From Candidatus Eisenbergiella merdipullorum (GTDB taxonomy: Bacteria > Bacillota > Clostridia > Lachnospirales > Lachnospiraceae), in contig DWYY01000111.1 of assembly GCA_019118445.1 (NCBI GenBank), positions 1 to 39,716 of the forward strand: a DNA stretch of 39,716 bases, written 5' to 3'. The translations under genes and the position numbers were made by a program. Under the pieces are notes generated by a model that worked only from the letters and a program-made list of their open reading frames with translations, was not told the DNA's origin and did not search any database. Below are positions 32,006-39,716 of this stretch, in pieces. Positions within the stretch are counted from its first letter, which is position 1, and each line of letters begins with the position of its first letter.

Positions 32006-34384
32006 CTACAACGCCCCGATATTTTCAACAACAGACATTCCCTGCAGCCGCTTTGCGGGCACGCGTACTGCCAGGAGAGAGGTACACATAACAATGGCGA
32101 TGATCAGCAAAAGAGGGACGAACGGAACGCTCCATGCCGTTCCCCAGATATTTGTGATCAGGCTCACATAGACGATCCAGTGCATGGGAAGCCCGATCAT
32201 GCAGCCCCAGATCACCCCGTTTACCGCATAGGTCCCCGCTTCTGAAGCAATCATTTTTACAAGCTGCCGGCCGCTCATCCCGATCGCCCGCATGCATCCG
32301 TATTCCTTCGTCCTTGCGGCAGCCCCCATGTTGATCGTATTCATGATATGGAAAACGGTGATCGCAACGATAATGGAAAGAAAACCGTAAACGAGCACGG
32401 CAAAGGTGTGGTACAGGTTTCTTTGCTGCCGGATCTTTGAAAGACTGTCGGAAAAGATCACGCCGTCGCCGGAAAAAATATTTTCGACCGCTTTTACATC
32501 TTCATCGGAAGCGCGATCTTTAAACTGAATGTCGATGATGGTATAGCCGGTCTCTCCGGTCAGCGCGGCAAAAGTCTTTTCGGAACAGAAAAAGGTTTCC
32601 GTTCCCTCGGTCCTGGCCAGAGGACTGTCGGATAAGATCCCGGCAACGGTAACAGTATGGTCTATGTGATCGATGCGCAGGGTTATGCGATCCCCGACCC
32701 GGATATCCGTGTTTCCTGTCTGTACGAACAGGACCTGATCTTCCTGCTGCATGACCGTCTCTACGGAACCGGATACCAGAGAGCTTTCGGCCCAATGAAA
32801 CTGATTTTCTTCATAGGAAATGAGATTGGCATTATAGCTTTCCCCTTTCATTTCTGCCGGAACGTTATAAGCGAACATACGCCCGTATGCCCGTTTTACG
32901 GCGTTGTTTTGTCTGACCTGTTCCAGCTTCCCCGGATCGATCGAGCAGGTATTCGTTTCGCTCGCTACGGATAATTCCGGCGTATATGCCGGGGGGACAA
33001 AAGCGTTGCGCATAAAGTCCACAAGAGTGCTGAAGGTGAGGAATAACGTGATACAGACGGCAAATGCCCCTGTCATCAGGATATAGTTCCTTTTTTCCGC
33101 CTTCGCATGGTGGATCCCCAATGCAGTCTCGATCTTAAAAAAGCGGGTATCTGCCGCTTTCCGGAAGGAAGCGGCCTGCCTGGCATTCCCTGATACGGCG
33201 GTGAGCGGAGAGACCCTTGCTGCCCTTTTTGCCGGAGAACGGGCGGCCAGCAGGACCGTAAGCAGTCCCAGCAAAATGCCCGCAGCGATGCTGATCCAAC
33301 TGATCCCGAAAAGCGGCATGGCAGAAAACCATTGGGGGCTTATCACCCGCATGGCAGCCGACAGGATCCAGACGAAACATACAGAGAGCAGGATGCCAAC
33401 GGGAATCGCGGTTTTGCACCAGTAGAGCCCTTCCAGCCGTACAAACCGCAGGATCTGTTTTTTCGTCGCGCCCAGGCACCGGAGCATACCAAAAAATTCT
33501 GTCCGCTCGGCGACGCTGCTGCTCAGGCTGCTCGAGATCATCAGAATACAGGTCAGCATCACGATGACAGAAAGAAGGACGGCGATCTGATAAATCTGAT
33601 TTACCCCTGTGTCTCCCTCTATCTGCCCCTCTATGCTCAAAAGAGGGATGTTCCCCGTAATCTGTTCCTCCGACAGACCATAATTTTCTTTGATGTTCCT
33701 GATCGTGTCCGGAATATTGCATAAGCGTGAGAACTGGACAACATAACTTTCCGCCGCATCCGATACGCCGAGGGCTGAAAATCCCTCCGGCGTCATTACT
33801 GCGACCTGGATATTTTCTGCAGCCGGGGTACTCCCTGCGGCTGCGGTATTTCCTGCGGCCAGGCGGGATGTTCCCGTATCCTCTATAAATCCGACCACCA
33901 GATAGTCCGTTCCGGTTCCGTCAGGACTGGACAGTTCGACCGTTTCATTCAGCGAAACAGAAGCTGATTCCTTCAGAGAAGATGACAACGCTATCTCATT
34001 TTCCGCGTCAGGATACTTCCCTTCCGCGATCCTGTTCAGGAAGATATCTTCAAAAACGCTTTCCTCCTGCGCGCTGACGGCAACAGGCTGTCCGTCAGCC
34101 AGATATCCCGTTTCAGCGGGGATCGTATAGTGCCATCCGGAAACCTTTACCTCCGGACGGGCAGAGAGAAAAGCGGCAGTCTGCGTGTCGATCGATTGGA
34201 ATTGATAATGCCAGTTCCCGGCCTCCTGCATCTGATGCCGTGTAACGCCCTGCAGGTACATATCGGCAAGACCGAACATAACGGAAACCAACAGCACTGC
34301 AAGAGTGATACAGATACGGGTCATTTTACTTTGCTTCCGGTGGATTTTCGCGGAAACAGGCACGAGTTTAAGATAATGTTTCAT
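32006..34384 (-). CDS. FtsX-like ABC transporter permease
   Basis: A 792-aa membrane protein made of two FtsX/MacB-type halves. A first membrane helix lies near residues 22-45, followed by a large extracytoplasmic domain, then a cluster of three helices (about 270-380). A second copy follows: helix near 435-455, extracytoplasmic domain and three final helices (about 650-790, with the ...EYGCMRAIGMSGRQL motif). The first half has the corresponding FGMLRCLGATKKQI. These eight-helix permeases are typical of peptide-antibiotic resistance or lipoprotein/export systems. The ATG at 34384 with GGGAGGG upstream is chosen; it overlaps the end of the ATPase gene by 17 nt, indicating coupled expression. 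Confidence 0.9.
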   Translation of the reverse strand: MKHYLKLVPVSAKIHRKQSKMTRICITLAVLLVSVMFGLADMYLQGVTRHQMQEAGNWHYQFQSIDTQTAAFLSARPEVKVSGWHYTIPAETGYLADGQPVAVSAQEESVFEDIFLNRIAEGKYPDAENEIALSSSLKESASVSLNETVELSSPDGTGTDYLVVGFIEDTGTSRLAAGNTAAAGSTPAAENIQVAVMTPEGFSALGVSDAAESYVVQFSRLCNIPDTIRNIKENYGLSEEQITGNIPLLSIEGQIEGDTGVNQIYQIAVLLSVIVMLTCILMISSSLSSSVAERTEFFGMLRCLGATKKQILRFVRLEGLYWCKTAIPVGILLSVCFVWILSAAMRVISPQWFSAMPLFGISWISIAAGILLGLLTVLLAARSPAKRAARVSPLTAVSGNARQAASFRKAADTRFFKIETALGIHHAKAEKRNYILMTGAFAVCITLFLTFSTLVDFMRNAFVPPAYTPELSVASETNTCSIDPGKLEQVRQNNAVKRAYGRMFAYNVPAEMKGESYNANLISYEENQFHWAESSLVSGSVETVMQQEDQVLFVQTGNTDIRVGDRITLRIDHIDHTVTVAGILSDSPLARTEGTETFFCSEKTFAALTGETGYTIIDIQFKDRASDEDVKAVENIFSGDGVIFSDSLSKIRQQRNLYHTFAVLVYGFLSIIVAITVFHIMNTINMGAAARTKEYGCMRAIGMSGRQLVKMIASEAGTYAVNGVIWGCMIGLPMHWIVYVSLITNIWGTAWSVPFVPLLLIIAIVMCTSLLAVRVPAKRLQGMSVVENIGAL

Positions 34385-35063
34385 CTGCTGTCCCTCCCAG
34401 ATCCGTAACAACACCGTCGCTTACCCGGAAAACCCTGTCAACGGAGGCGGTCAGATTGTGATTGTGTGTGATCATCAAAATCGTCTGCCGGAAACGCCTG
34501 GAAGCGTTCATGAGCAGATCGATCACATCGCGGCTGTTCTTGCTGTCGAGGTTTCCCGTCGGCTCGTCGGCCAGGATGAGCTTTGGCTGAGTGATCAATG
34601 CCCTTCCGATCGCTGTCCGCTGCTGCTGTCCGCCGGACAACTGGCCGGGTAAATGATGGCGGCGTTCTGTCAGTCCGAGCAGGCTCAGGATTTCCTCCAC
34701 TTTTTCCCGGTCCGGTCTGCGATAGTCCAACAATAAGGGAAAAATGATGTTCTGTTCCACATCCAGCTCCGGGACAAGCTGAAAGGATTGAAAAACGAAA
34801 CCGATATTGCGCCGCCTGAAAATCGTCCGTTCTTCCTCCTTCATGGAGAACAGGTCCTGTCCGTCGATCAAAACTGAGCCCGAAGTCGGCATATCCAGGG
34901 CTCCAATGCAATTGAGCAGGGTGCTCTTGCCGGAACCGGACTCGCCGACGACCGCTGCAAATTCTCCTTTTTCAAGAGAAAAGGATACATTTTTCAAAGC
35001 GTTTACTTCCGCTTCGCCCTTTCCGTAGGTTTTACATAAATTTTGCACTCTCAAAATTTCCAT
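34368..35063 (-). CDS. ABC transporter ATP-binding protein (MacB/LolD type)
   Basis: A 231-aa ATPase with Walker A GESGSGKST, signature LSGGQQQRTAIGRAL, Walker B LILADEPTGNLDS and the H-loop ITHN. The sequence style is that of the MacB/LolD/FtsE class which pairs with FtsX-like permeases, and the permease gene follows with a 17-nt overlap. An AAGGAGG site lies about ten bases before the ATG. It is probably induced by the two-component system encoded just upstream. Confidence 0.95.
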   Translation of the reverse strand: MEILRVQNLCKTYGKGEAEVNALKNVSFSLEKGEFAAVVGESGSGKSTLLNCIGALDMPTSGSVLIDGQDLFSMKEEERTIFRRRNIGFVFQSFQLVPELDVEQNIIFPLLLDYRRPDREKVEEILSLLGLTERRHHLPGQLSGGQQQRTAIGRALITQPKLILADEPTGNLDSKNSRDVIDLLMNASRRFRQTILMITHNHNLTASVDRVFRVSDGVVTDLGGTADETLS

Positions 35064-35126
35064 AAAGCGATGACCTCCTTGCTTCCCAGGATAGCAGAGA
35101 AAGCTTACGATCCGGTGAATTTAACC

Positions 35127-36353
35127 TTACGGTTTTGTAAGGAAGGAAATCGTAAAGGACGTCCCTTCGTGCAGAACGCTTTGAACGGAAATGAACCCGC
35201 CCTGTCCTTCTATGATAGATTTTGCGAGAGGCAGTCCCAGCCCGATCCCCGGCGTGTCAGAATGCCTGCTGCGGTAAAAACGCTTGAAAATATGGTGGAT
35301 ATCTTCCGGGGTAATGCCGCTGCCATTATCGGAAACAATGATCCTGAGCATGAGCGGCGTATTTTCCCAGGTAATGCGTATTACTCCTCCAGGCTCTGTA
35401 TGGTCCAGAGCGTTCTTGACAAGGTTTCCGATCGCTTCGCCTGTCCAGTCCATATCACATACGATCTGCATGGCCTGGTCCCCTTCTGCGACGATCTGCT
35501 TATTTTCCTGTGCGGCTCTTGTCGTGAGCTCACTCACGGCGTTTTTCACCAGTTCCTTCACGGAACATGCTTTTTCCTCGAAAACGATATTTCCGGTATC
35601 CAGGCGCGTGATCTTTAAAAGGGACTGGATGAGCTGCTCCATCCGTTTTAGAGCGGTCCCGGTTTTCTGCGAAAATTCTCTTACAGTATCCACATTGTCA
35701 GGTTCGGTCTCTATGATCTCCTGATACATCTCAAGGGCGGCAAGCGGGGTCTTTAGCTGGTGTGAAATATCCGAGATCGTGCTTTTCAGAAATTCCTTTG
35801 TCCTGTGCTCGGCGTCATTTTTGGACTGCAGCATGGCGGCAAGCTGCTCGATGGAAGAAAACAGGCGAAAGATCTCCCCTTCGCCGTTTTGCGGCAGATG
35901 GCGGGAATAGTCATTGTTCATGTAACCGTCTGCGATTTCTTCCGCCTGTTGATACAGTCTGTTCCTCCTGTAGAGGAAGACCAGAACTCCTGCAGACAGG
36001 ACAGCGATCAGGCCGATACAGGAGAAAAACGCCGTAACGACAAGATCTTGCTGAAACTGTGAAAAATGAGGGAGCAGATTTCCCGCTGTATTTTTTCCAA
36101 TCCCTAAAAAATCCAACAGGTTTTTTCCCGCGTCATTTGTTTCTGTGCTGGAAAGGGCATTTGCGATCACTTCTTTTGAAACGCCCTGCTCTAGCAGAGA
36201 AGATACGATAGCCGTATCGTGTTCCAGATACATGGATCTTGCAGCGGATATCTGATCTTTACAAAGAAACGCCGCACCTGTCAGGATCAAAACGGCATAC
36301 AGCAGGATAAAAAGAGAAAACGCTTTTATCTGTTTATCGCGGAAAATACTCAT
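35127..36353 (-). CDS. Sensor histidine kinase
   Basis: A 408-aa kinase with two membrane helices (about 11-31 and 106-128) flanking a ~75-residue extracytoplasmic loop, a HAMP-like linker, and a full catalytic core: H-box ISDISHQLKTPLAA with H198, N-box GNLVKNALDHT, G1 VSDNGSGI, F-box FKRFYR and G2 GIGLGL. The start at 36353 overlaps the stop of the response-regulator gene as ATGA; a longer in-frame start at 36371 lies within that gene and is less likely. With the regulator and ABC genes it forms a sensing/efflux module, probably responsive to an antimicrobial peptide or envelope stress (inference). Confidence 0.94.
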   Translation of the reverse strand: MSIFRDKQIKAFSLFILLYAVLILTGAAFLCKDQISAARSMYLEHDTAIVSSLLEQGVSKEVIANALSSTETNDAGKNLLDFLGIGKNTAGNLLPHFSQFQQDLVVTAFFSCIGLIAVLSAGVLVFLYRRNRLYQQAEEIADGYMNNDYSRHLPQNGEGEIFRLFSSIEQLAAMLQSKNDAEHRTKEFLKSTISDISHQLKTPLAALEMYQEIIETEPDNVDTVREFSQKTGTALKRMEQLIQSLLKITRLDTGNIVFEEKACSVKELVKNAVSELTTRAAQENKQIVAEGDQAMQIVCDMDWTGEAIGNLVKNALDHTEPGGVIRITWENTPLMLRIIVSDNGSGITPEDIHHIFKRFYRSRHSDTPGIGLGLPLAKSIIEGQGGFISVQSVLHEGTSFTISFLTKP

Positions 36354-37048
36354 TCGTCCACCTCTTTCCATTGATAACCAAATCCGCGGACAGTGATCAG
36401 ATGCCGAGGGTGAGAAGCGTCTGTTTCCGTTTTTTCGCGGAGCCGCCGGATATAAACGGACAGGGTATTATCGTCCACGAAATTGCCGGTTCCATCCCAC
36501 AGCTCGTCCAGGATGATCTCCCTTGAAACCACACGGTTCGCATTTTGCACCAGAAGGCAGAGCAGACGGTATTCCGCATTTGTCAGTTCCAGCCGCTTTC
36601 CGCCCAGGAGCACGCGGCTTCCTGCGAGGTCGATCGTGATATCGCCGCATTCCAATACATTCTTTTTTTCCTGTGCTGATATTCCGGCGCGGCGCAGCAG
36701 GGCGCGGATGCGGGAACACAGTTCTCCCAGCCTGAAGGGCTTTGTCACATAATCATCGCCGCCGCAGTCCAGCCCGCGGATGATATTTACTTCTTCATCA
36801 GAAGCGGTTAAAAAGATGATCGGTATCTGTGCGTCCTGTTTCCGGACCTTTTCACAGACCTCAAATCCTGTCCCGTCCGGTAAGGTAACATCAAGAATGA
36901 GCAGGTCATATTTCTTAGGCTCCCTTAATTTTTTCCCTGCGTCTTCAACAGTACGCGCAACATCGACATGAAAGCCATTTTTATTGAGAGCGTATAGTAA
37001 ACCGTCTATCAGGCTGATGTCATCTTCCAGAAGCAACAGATCGTTCAT
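36350..37048 (-). CDS. OmpR-family response regulator
   Basis: A 232-aa two-domain regulator. The receiver domain has the acidic pair E8/D9/D10, phosphoacceptor D53 (ILDVTLPDG), the switch Thr in FLTASDEE and Lys in VTKPF. A C-terminal winged helix follows (about 135-230, with LTNAEYRLLCLLVQN and DDNTLSVYIRRLREK). The ATG at 37048 has GGGAG upstream and gives the canonical MNDLLLLEDD N-terminus; the frame extends to 37087. First gene of the regulator-kinase-ATPase-permease operon, divergent from spoVAC. Confidence 0.95.
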   Translation of the reverse strand: MNDLLLLEDDISLIDGLLYALNKNGFHVDVARTVEDAGKKLREPKKYDLLILDVTLPDGTGFEVCEKVRKQDAQIPIIFLTASDEEVNIIRGLDCGGDDYVTKPFRLGELCSRIRALLRRAGISAQEKKNVLECGDITIDLAGSRVLLGGKRLELTNAEYRLLCLLVQNANRVVSREIILDELWDGTGNFVDDNTLSVYIRRLREKTETDASHPRHLITVRGFGYQWKEVDE

Positions 37049-37107
37049 GCTGAAAACTCCCTTCTCTTGGTGTCCGCAGGTTTCCATGCGGCCCTTGGTC
37101 AGTCCAT

Positions 37108-37137
37108 ATTATATACGGTTGACCGGACAGTAAGCAA
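37108..37137 (-). promoter_or_regulatory. Promoter of the response-regulator/ABC operon
   Basis: On the minus strand TTGCTT (37132-37137), 18 nt, TATAAT (37108-37113). The flanking GGTC/GACC halves (37097-37124) could be regulator contacts. Confidence 0.6.
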
Positions 37138-37178
37138 GCCTGAAGAAAGCTCCAAAGGCGTCAAAGAACAAAATGAGC

Positions 37179-37208
37179 GTATAAAGAAAAGCGGATAGAA
37201 GCATACTG
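37179..37208 (+). promoter_or_regulatory. Candidate sigma-G-type promoter for spoVAC
   Basis: GTATA (37179-37183), 18 nt, CATACTG (37202-37208), about 68 nt before the spoVAC start. It resembles forespore sigma-G boxes except for the last -10 base, and matches the layout found upstream of spoVAA. Confidence 0.4.
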
Positions 37209-37275
37209 TAGTAATAACAAAGGGCACCTTTTTAAAAACAGGCAGGCTGCGGTGCCTGCCGGAAATGGAGCGGAA

Positions 37276-37722
37276 ATGGACGAGAAACAGAAAAAAGAAT
37301 ATGAACAGTATGTCAGCAGGATCACCCCGACCCATAACCTGTTTTTACAGATGGCAAAAGCCTTTGTGACGGGAGGCGCGATCTGCGTGATCGGCCAGGT
37401 GATCCTGAATATCTGCGCCGGGATGGGCCTGGACAAGGAGGCATCAGGCGGATGGTCCGCGCTTCTTCTGATCCTTTTGAGCGTGATCCTGACGGGATTC
37501 AACATCTACCCTTCCATTGTGAAATGGGGCGGCGCGGGCGCCCTCGTTCCGATCACCGGCTTTGCCAATTCCGTGGCTGCTCCGGCGATCGAATTTAAGA
37601 AGGAAGGACAGGTGTTCGGCGTGGGATGCAAGATCTTCACCATCGCAGGCCCCGTGATCCTGTTCGGGATATTCACCTCCTGGGTGCTTGGGGTGATCTA
37701 CTGGCTGGGGAAAATGTATTGA
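37276..37722 (+). CDS. spoVAC: Stage V sporulation protein AC
   Basis: A 148-aa membrane protein with four hydrophobic segments. EYEQYVSRITPTHNLFLQMAKAF, VTGGAICVIGQ and the WGGAGALVPITGFANSVAAPAIEFKKEG segment are strongly typical of SpoVAC, a mechanosensitive channel component for dipicolinate movement in spores. The ATG at 37276 with a GGAG upstream is preferred to the ATG at 37252. A hairpin GGCAGG/CCTGCC (37241-37260) lies just before it. It is isolated: spoVAB is 13 kb upstream and spoVAD/AE do not follow. Confidence 0.93.
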   Translation: MDEKQKKEYEQYVSRITPTHNLFLQMAKAFVTGGAICVIGQVILNICAGMGLDKEASGGWSALLLILLSVILTGFNIYPSIVKWGGAGALVPITGFANSVAAPAIEFKKEGQVFGVGCKIFTIAGPVILFGIFTSWVLGVIYWLGKMY

Positions 37723-37747
37723 CTTTTCCCGCCCTGTGGGTTATGCT
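37719..37747 (+). promoter_or_regulatory. Candidate promoter for the Rpn-type gene
   Basis: TTGACT (37719-37724) overlapping the spoVAC stop, 17 nt, TATGCT (37742-37747). The 160 nt downstream hold several small hairpins and no gene. Confidence 0.5.
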
Positions 37748-37910
37748 GGATTTATCTTCACGGAGCCGGAAATTCTATTCCGGGCCTCAAACGCGCGTTC
37801 GCGCATTCTGGCAGTTTCTGCCGAGAAATCTCAGTACAATGGACAGACAGCGGCGGAAACCCGGGAATTGAAAACGGACGCTCCTGTTTCCTGCCGCGGA
37901 CAGGAGGAAG

Positions 37911-38939
37911 ATGACAGAAAACAAAAGATATGATTCCGGCGTTCGTAAGACTCCGCTTGCGGAAGAAATTTCCACAGCAGGATTGAGGGCGCAGTATGAC
38001 ATGCATGCGAAAAGGCTGCTGAGCGCAAGGCCGATCCTCGCAAGGATCCTGCAAAAGACGGTAGCGGAATGCGCAGCTTTTACGATCGAACAGATCATGG
38101 AGCAGATCGAACCGGATGTTCTGATCTCTGAAGAACCGGTGGAACCGGCCGCAGAGAAGACCTGGATTACGGGAGACGACACAGTAAGTCAGCTGGCGGG
38201 AGAGGGGACGGTAACCTATGATATCCGTTTCCACTTACAGCTTCCGGCTTTGGGAAGCGGTCAGGGAAAGGGAGTACGCCTTTTGTTTGATCTGGAAGCG
38301 CAGAAAGAATTTTATATGAACTACCGTCTGGTAACGAGAGGGATATACTATACGGCGAGAATGATCTCTTCCCAGAAGAACAGGGAGTTCACAGGATCGG
38401 AATACGCGAAGCTGAAAAAAGTTTACAGCATCTGGATATGTATGAATGCGCCCCAATATATTGGAAATGCTCTGACGGAATATCGGATCATAAAAGAAGA
38501 CCGGGATAACTTCATGCCGGAAGCGGAGACCAGTTACGATAAGCTCAGCGTCATTCTGATCTGTCTGAATGAGAAACAGAGCCGCGGACAGGCAGGAAGC
38601 CTGTACCATTTTTTAAATACGCTGTTGTCTTCTGTGCTGACGCCGGAAGAAAAAGAAAGTATCCTGGAAAAAGATTATGGGATCAGCATGGAAACGAAGA
38701 TCAGAAAGGAAATGGAAGCTATGTGCAATTTAAGCGAAGCGATCGAAGAACGGGGCATAGAGCGGGGAATGAAACTCGGAATGGAACAAGGAATGGAACA
38801 AGGAATGGAACTCGGATCCTTTATCACGCTCAGTTCTCTTGTGAAAGACGGCCTTCTGCGGACGGATGAAGCGGCAAAACGCATGAATATGTCGGAGAAG
38901 GAGTTCGCTGACAGGATGAAGGAAGAAAAAGAGAAATAA
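37911..38939 (+). CDS. Rpn-family PD-(D/E)XK nuclease/transposase-type protein
   Basis: A 342-aa member of the PD-(D/E)XK family transposase/Rpn group that is highly multiplied in Lachnospiraceae. The N-terminal DMHAKRLLSARPILARILQKTVAE segment is typical. The nuclease core is VTYDIRF followed by LLFDLEAQKEF, holding Asp and Glu-x-Gln. The C-terminal part (about 250-342) is charged and helical and contains four GMxx tandem units. It is thought to promote RecA-independent recombination or spread as a selfish element; the role here is unknown. It carries an ATG start after AGGAGG. Confidence 0.85.
   Translation: MTENKRYDSGVRKTPLAEEISTAGLRAQYDMHAKRLLSARPILARILQKTVAECAAFTIEQIMEQIEPDVLISEEPVEPAAEKTWITGDDTVSQLAGEGTVTYDIRFHLQLPALGSGQGKGVRLLFDLEAQKEFYMNYRLVTRGIYYTARMISSQKNREFTGSEYAKLKKVYSIWICMNAPQYIGNALTEYRIIKEDRDNFMPEAETSYDKLSVILICLNEKQSRGQAGSLYHFLNTLLSSVLTPEEKESILEKDYGISMETKIRKEMEAMCNLSEAIEERGIERGMKLGMEQGMEQGMELGSFITLSSLVKDGLLRTDEAAKRMNMSEKEFADRMKEEKEK
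38766..38813 (+). repeat. Four 12-nt tandem repeats in the Rpn-type gene
   Basis: Units at 38766, 38778, 38790 and 38802 encode GMKL, GMEQ, GMEQ and GMEL; the two central units are identical (GGAATGGAACAA). Such tetrapeptide arrays are a common, length-variable feature of this family. Confidence 0.9.
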
Positions 38940-38981
38940 AAAAGAAAAAACTATAATTATATGAAAAGCGAGGTACATATC

Positions 38982-39635
38982 ATGGATTCCAAAGAAGCAA
39001 GACAGAGGATGATGGAAGGCCGGATCTATCCGCCCGGAGACGAAGAGATCATGGCAGAGCAGGTGATCTGCATGCAGAAGCTGTGGGAGTATAACCGGAT
39101 CGAACCAAAGGACATGGATAAGCGGTTCGCCAAACTGCAGGATATGTTCGCCGAGATCGGAGAGGGCAGCTATATCGAGCCGCCGCTGCATGCCAATTTC
39201 GGAGGGAAACACGTGCATTTCGGGAAAAATGTGTATGCCAATTTCAACCTGACCCTGGTGGACGACAGCCATATCTACGTGGGAGACAATACCATGATCG
39301 GACCGAATGTGACCATAGCGACCGGGGGACATCCAATCGATCCCGCGCTCAGGGATGTACAGGCGCAGTTCAATCTGGAGGTCCATATCGGCAGAAATGT
39401 CTGGATCGGCGGAGGCTGCATTCTGGTGCCGGGCGTTTTAATCGGTGACAATACGGTCATTGGAGCCGGCAGCATTGTGACGAAGGATATCCCGGCAAAC
39501 GTGGTGGCATACGGCAATCCCTGCCGCGTGATCCGCGAGATCGGCGAACACGACAGACAGTATTATTACAGAGACAGAAAAGTGGATGTGGAAGTGCGGG
39601 ACGGCAGGCTGGAGCCGCTTCCTGAGCAGGAGTAA
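38982..39635 (+). CDS. Maltose/galactoside O-acetyltransferase family protein
   Basis: A 217-aa trimeric left-handed beta-helix acetyltransferase. An N-terminal helical cap (about 1-60) precedes hexapeptide repeats, with the catalytic His in TIATGGHPIDP, then NVWIGGGCILVPGVLIGDNTVIGAGSIVTKDIPANVVAYGNPCRVIREI, the standard C-terminal coil. It transfers acetyl from acetyl-CoA to sugars such as maltose or galactosides. The ATG at 38982 with AGGT seven bases upstream is chosen over the ATG at 38961. A TATAAT at 38952-38957 may be a -10, but no matching -35 is visible. Confidence 0.92.
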   Translation: MDSKEARQRMMEGRIYPPGDEEIMAEQVICMQKLWEYNRIEPKDMDKRFAKLQDMFAEIGEGSYIEPPLHANFGGKHVHFGKNVYANFNLTLVDDSHIYVGDNTMIGPNVTIATGGHPIDPALRDVQAQFNLEVHIGRNVWIGGGCILVPGVLIGDNTVIGAGSIVTKDIPANVVAYGNPCRVIREIGEHDRQYYYRDRKVDVEVRDGRLEPLPEQE

Positions 39636-39682
39636 GCGGAAAGATGAGGGTGTCCCAAAACTATGAATTTTTAGATTTATAG

Positions 39683-39704
39683 GAAAGGGGCATCCCTTTC
39701 TTTT
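39683..39704 (+). terminator. Terminator-like hairpin near the window end
   Basis: GAAAGGG (39683-39689) and CCCTTTC (39694-39700) pair around GCAT, followed by TTTT. It may terminate the acetyltransferase transcript. Confidence 0.6.
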
Positions 39705-39716
39705 ATCAAAAGGCTC

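Noticed and set aside
37744..37871. Short open frame between spoVAC and the Rpn-type gene
   Set aside because: No ribosome binding site, and it spans several small hairpins and a promoter-like region.
39644..39716. Possible insertion-sequence end (GGGTGTCCCAAAAC) after the acetyltransferase gene
   Set aside because: The string looks like some IS termini, but no transposase or matching inverted repeat lies within the window; only the terminator-like hairpin can be supported.

Overview
The window looks like a chromosomal segment of a spore-forming anaerobe of the Clostridia, most likely Lachnospiraceae. The evidence is an oxygen-sensitive class III ribonucleotide reductase, a spoIIA sigma-F operon with spoVAA/spoVAB and a separate spoVAC, a T-box valyl-tRNA synthetase leader, Gram-positive ribosome binding sites, and a moderately high GC content. 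No rRNA, tRNA, CRISPR array or complete insertion sequence was seen. The family assignment is inference from gene content, not from a marker search.

Left part (1-9.3 kb, housekeeping): the 3' end of nrdD, whose product carries a C-terminal redoxin domain; a strong terminator; a decayed AAA-like ATPase gene; an iron-dependent alcohol dehydrogenase; pyrF-pyrE; two small membrane proteins; and an M29-type metallopeptidase that converges on an M24 Xaa-Pro-type peptidase.

Middle part (9.4-24 kb, housekeeping and sporulation): a UMF1-type MFS transporter with a zinc-dependent phospholipase C-like protein, an inositol monophosphatase, a secreted SGNH hydrolase, a NERD protein, T-box-valS, folC, a 57-aa protein coupled to a membrane TPR protein, then spoIIAA-spoIIAB-sigF-spoVAA-spoVAB.

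Right part (24-37 kb, accessory): a GH43-like glycosidase, an EutH-like permease with an AraC regulator, a sugar-type solute-binding lipoprotein without permeases, a GH78 alpha-L-rhamnosidase, a truncated Hol-Tox-like type I toxin, and a response regulator/histidine kinase/ABC ATPase/FtsX permease operon. This block lies between spoVAB and spoVAC and may have split the spoVA cluster. After spoVAC come an Rpn/PD-(D/E)XK transposase-type protein and a sugar O-acetyltransferase.

The most unusual non-coding structures are two copies of a ~160-nt multi-hairpin element (5359-5520 and 21290-21445). Their linkers are conserved while the stem sequences differ between loci but keep their pairing, and each ends in the Shine-Dalgarno sequence of the next gene. 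A second is a 163-bp block, bounded by 10-bp inverted repeats, between the T-box terminator and valS; it repeats 17 nt of a T-box leader hairpin.
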